A DNA stretch of 64,000 nt from Mixophyes australis. Its lineage: Eukaryota > Chordata > Amphibia > Anura > Limnodynastidae. The stretch spans positions 317,811,706 through 317,875,705 of the forward strand of contig JAVHZZ010000004.1 of the NCBI GenBank assembly GCA_036250195.1. The letters run 5' to 3'. The notes beneath the pieces are model-generated. The model ran no database searches. It was not told where the DNA came from and was given only the letters and a program-made list of their open reading frames with translations. This document shows positions 62,025 to 64,000 of the stretch, piece by piece (positions within the stretch are counted from its first letter, which is position 1; each line of letters starts with the position of its first letter). The translations under genes were made by a program, and so were the position numbers.

Positions 62025-63925
62025 TGAGTTCCAAGTTAAACTAAAATTCCCATGCACTTGTAATCCTTTTATAAGCCTAAACAATACAGTCACCAGCCAA
62101 TCTGAAGTGAGATGACCTTTTCTTTGTCTTTCCCCAATAGAGGGGTGGGGCAATCTGGCTTTAAGATAAATGGAGGTGCCTATTTCATTTACATATGCAT
62201 ACAAGACACTCTCTGCATAACAATAGGCATGGCTTGGATGAAACTTTCAATCAGATGATTCCAGAGATTCCAAGGAACTTGCTTCCTGTAGATAATTGAC
62301 ATCTTATATACTAAAGATCCTATTGAATTGTAATGTTTTTCAATGTTATCATAAAACATTAAACATGTGTTGGAAATCTTAAGTTGTAACTAATGTGTAA
62401 AGCAATATGGAGAAATACCATATAAAGCATTGGTATATGCTAAATGGTGTCCAAATCCTATTGTATATAAGCATTCTAGAACCAGCAAGTGTTCTAGAAG
62501 ACATCATAACAATGTCCCTAAATCTGAACATTCCAAATATATCTGTCTAGCAACTATACATTTTTTGGTGCTTTGTTGCAGTAAATAATACTGGCAAATA
62601 TATGTATGAACAGATTAAAACATTAATCCTTTAAAAATGCTATGGATAGAAAGTGTTGTGCCATTAAACAAATATAGTGATGCACCATTTTTAGAGCAGG
62701 ATGTTTAACATGCCCAAAATAACAACTGAATGCAAGCAAGCTAAGTATAAGAACTAGATTTTCAAGCTCAAAAATGGTCAAGGGAAGCACTGACGTTAGA
62801 TTTTTATGTAAATCTAGAAAACCTAAAAGGCAATACAACCCAAAATAAATATATCCGACTGGAAGATGTTGCCCAATGCCTACAATGCCCAAAACAGGAA
62901 GCACTTTCTCACCAGAAATGGAACAAAAGAGAGAGCTTTGTTTTGGGTGATTTAAGCTTGGAATGAATTTAGATGGATTGTGCTTTGTGGATCGTGCATG
63001 CTTTGTGGATCCATCCTGGAAAGCCTTCTTTTTTTGGCAGTTGTCTTGAGAGATAACTTGTTAATTCCAATGTTGTTGAAGTTAAGTTGCCTATCAGATT
63101 TACAGTTTGAAGATAAACACCTAATTTTTCATGTTTTAAGCCCCATTTACAAAAGCATAAAATTGTTGTCCCTTACATTTTGACACCATACAGACAGGAT
63201 GAATTTGCATATACAATGCCCTAAACAACACAGCACTGTCCTATAAAAGATACACAGGAAAGTGCTTAGTTTAGAGTGTTGAATACATTGTTATTTGCCT
63301 GAATTATAGAAAATAAAGGAAATTGACAACATTTCAAGATTTCCTGCTGCGTTTCCCATCATTCAAACTAGGAAGCATTTCATATAGTTCAGCTCTAATA
63401 AAATATGCTGATAACAATTTGCAAATTGAAAAGTCAGAGATTTCAAAGACGAAAATAAAATGAAATAGTCTCACATGTATCCGATTTCAAAATAAATATA
63501 TCAGACTGGAAGATGTTGCCCAATGCCTACAATGCCCAAAACAGGAAGCACTTTCTCACCAGAAATGGAACAAAAGAGAGAGCTTTGTTTTGGGTGATTT
63601 AAGCTTGGAATGAATGTAGATGTAAATCTGAATATTCAGGAACAATAAATGAAAACAAGTGAGAAAAGCTAAACACATTCATGTCTCTGTAAATATGTTT
63701 GCTACACTTACTTTATTAGCTCTATTAATTTGAAACCATTGTGGATAAGAATTTACAGTTCCCAGATAAACCAAACAGAAATCACTTAACAATTTGGAAA
63801 TTGAAAATTCAGAGATTTCAAAGACTCAAAAAATGTAATAGTCTTACATGTATCCTCTTTCAAATGGGGTAATTGCTTACCTACAGTCCAGAAGTGGAGC
63901 TGTTCTAACAGGTTGATCTTCAGTT
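62025..63925. repeat. Unit 33 (1901 bp), twin of unit 29
   Basis: Y head (aagataaatgg), taatgttttt, ctatacatttttt, gcaccattttt, tatcagactgg, agaaatcac. Confidence 0.95.
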
Positions 63926-64000
63926 TGAGTTCCAAGTTAAACTAAAATTCCCATGCACTTGTAATCCTTTTATAAGCCTAACCAATACAGTCACCAGCCA
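63926..64000. repeat. Unit 34, first 75 bp only
   Basis: Starts at tgagttccaag and is cut by the window end. cctaaccaat places it with U30. Confidence 0.9.

Larger units (their letters stand above)
1..64000. repeat. Macrosatellite array, 1901-bp modal unit, 33 complete units plus a partial one
   Basis: The same sequence recurs in the same orientation from the first to the last base. Successive occurrences of the phase marker tgagttccaag lie at 1, 1905, 3805, 5246, 6687, 8860, 10761 and so on to 63926. Twenty intervals are exactly 1901 bp. The array extends past both edges of the window, so its full size is unknown. It is AT-rich and CpG-poor (6 CpG counted in U6), which suggests a methylated vertebrate-like genome. 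No non-repeat spacer, transposon insertion or gene interrupts it. I do not recognise the repeat family. Confidence 0.98.
58223..64000. repeat. Tetrameric higher-order repeat, copy 2 (U31-U34, truncated by window)
   Basis: Repeats U27-U30 in type order at 7604-bp spacing. The fourth unit is cut after 75 bp but already shows its class marker cctaaccaat. Confidence 0.85.

Noticed and set aside
1..64000. CRISPR array
   Set aside because: Repeats are kilobase-scale and contiguous without unique spacers, and there are no cas genes.
1..64000. Ribosomal DNA or histone-type tandem gene array
   Set aside because: No conserved rRNA, tRNA or histone coding sequence seen in the unit, and composition is AT-rich and CpG-poor.
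1..64000. Tandem transposons or endogenous retrovirus
   Set aside because: No reverse transcriptase, transposase, terminal repeats or target-site duplications are visible. The internal direct repeats are too short and internally placed to be LTRs.
1..64000. Alpha-satellite-like centromere repeat with CENP-B box
   Set aside because: The unit has no ~171-bp substructure, and I saw no match to the CENP-B box core. A centromeric location cannot be excluded but is not shown.

Overview
The window is a single tandem array of one AT-rich repeat with a modal length of 1901 bp, running edge to edge with no unique sequence. Taking base 1 as the unit phase, there are 33 complete units (U1-U33) and a 75-bp start of a 34th. 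Twenty units are exactly 1901 bp. The others are 1904 (U1), 1900 (U2), 1441 (U3, U4), 2173 (U5, U10), 1890 (U13, U15, U19, U20), 1902 (U18), 2438 (U23) and 2437 (U25, U26). By eye, units differ from each other by only a few substitutions plus these length changes. I recognise no protein-coding gene, rRNA, tRNA, transposase or reverse transcriptase.

This is eukaryotic macrosatellite/satellite DNA. I count 6 CpG in the 1901 bp of U6, and none in its first ~770 bp. Such CpG depletion fits a heavily methylated, vertebrate-like genome. I cannot name the species or the chromosomal location (centromeric, pericentromeric, subtelomeric or sex-chromosomal).

Units sort into classes by linked variants. 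Heads: S (aagagaaatgg), C1 (aagacaaatgg), C2 (ttagacaaatgg), Y (aagataaatgg), near unit position 145. Tails: T1 (cataaagttcag), T2 (catatatttcag), T3 (catatagttcag), near unit position 1355. These classes reveal the layout. U1-U6 (1-10760) are heterogeneous, with a 272-bp internal duplication and deleted derivatives. U7-U12 (10761-22438) form two copies of a trimer. U13-U16 (22439-30020) form two copies of a 3791-bp dimer. U16-U18 head recurs as U21-U23 head at a 9484-bp spacing. U23-U27 (41406-52519) include three units with the same complex 536-bp insertion. U27-U34 (50619-64000) form a tetrameric higher-order repeat of 7604 bp.

Each unit also carries older internal duplications: a 134-bp block present twice, 647 bp apart, and a ~78-bp block present twice, 375 bp apart. 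It also has several perfect inverted repeats and an octamer-plus-TATA arrangement that could act as a promoter. Several rearrangement breakpoints fall near the inverted repeats. The main interest is the mechanism and history of the array (template switching, slippage, unequal exchange) and the possibility that the units are transcribed. I find no gene-encoded system.
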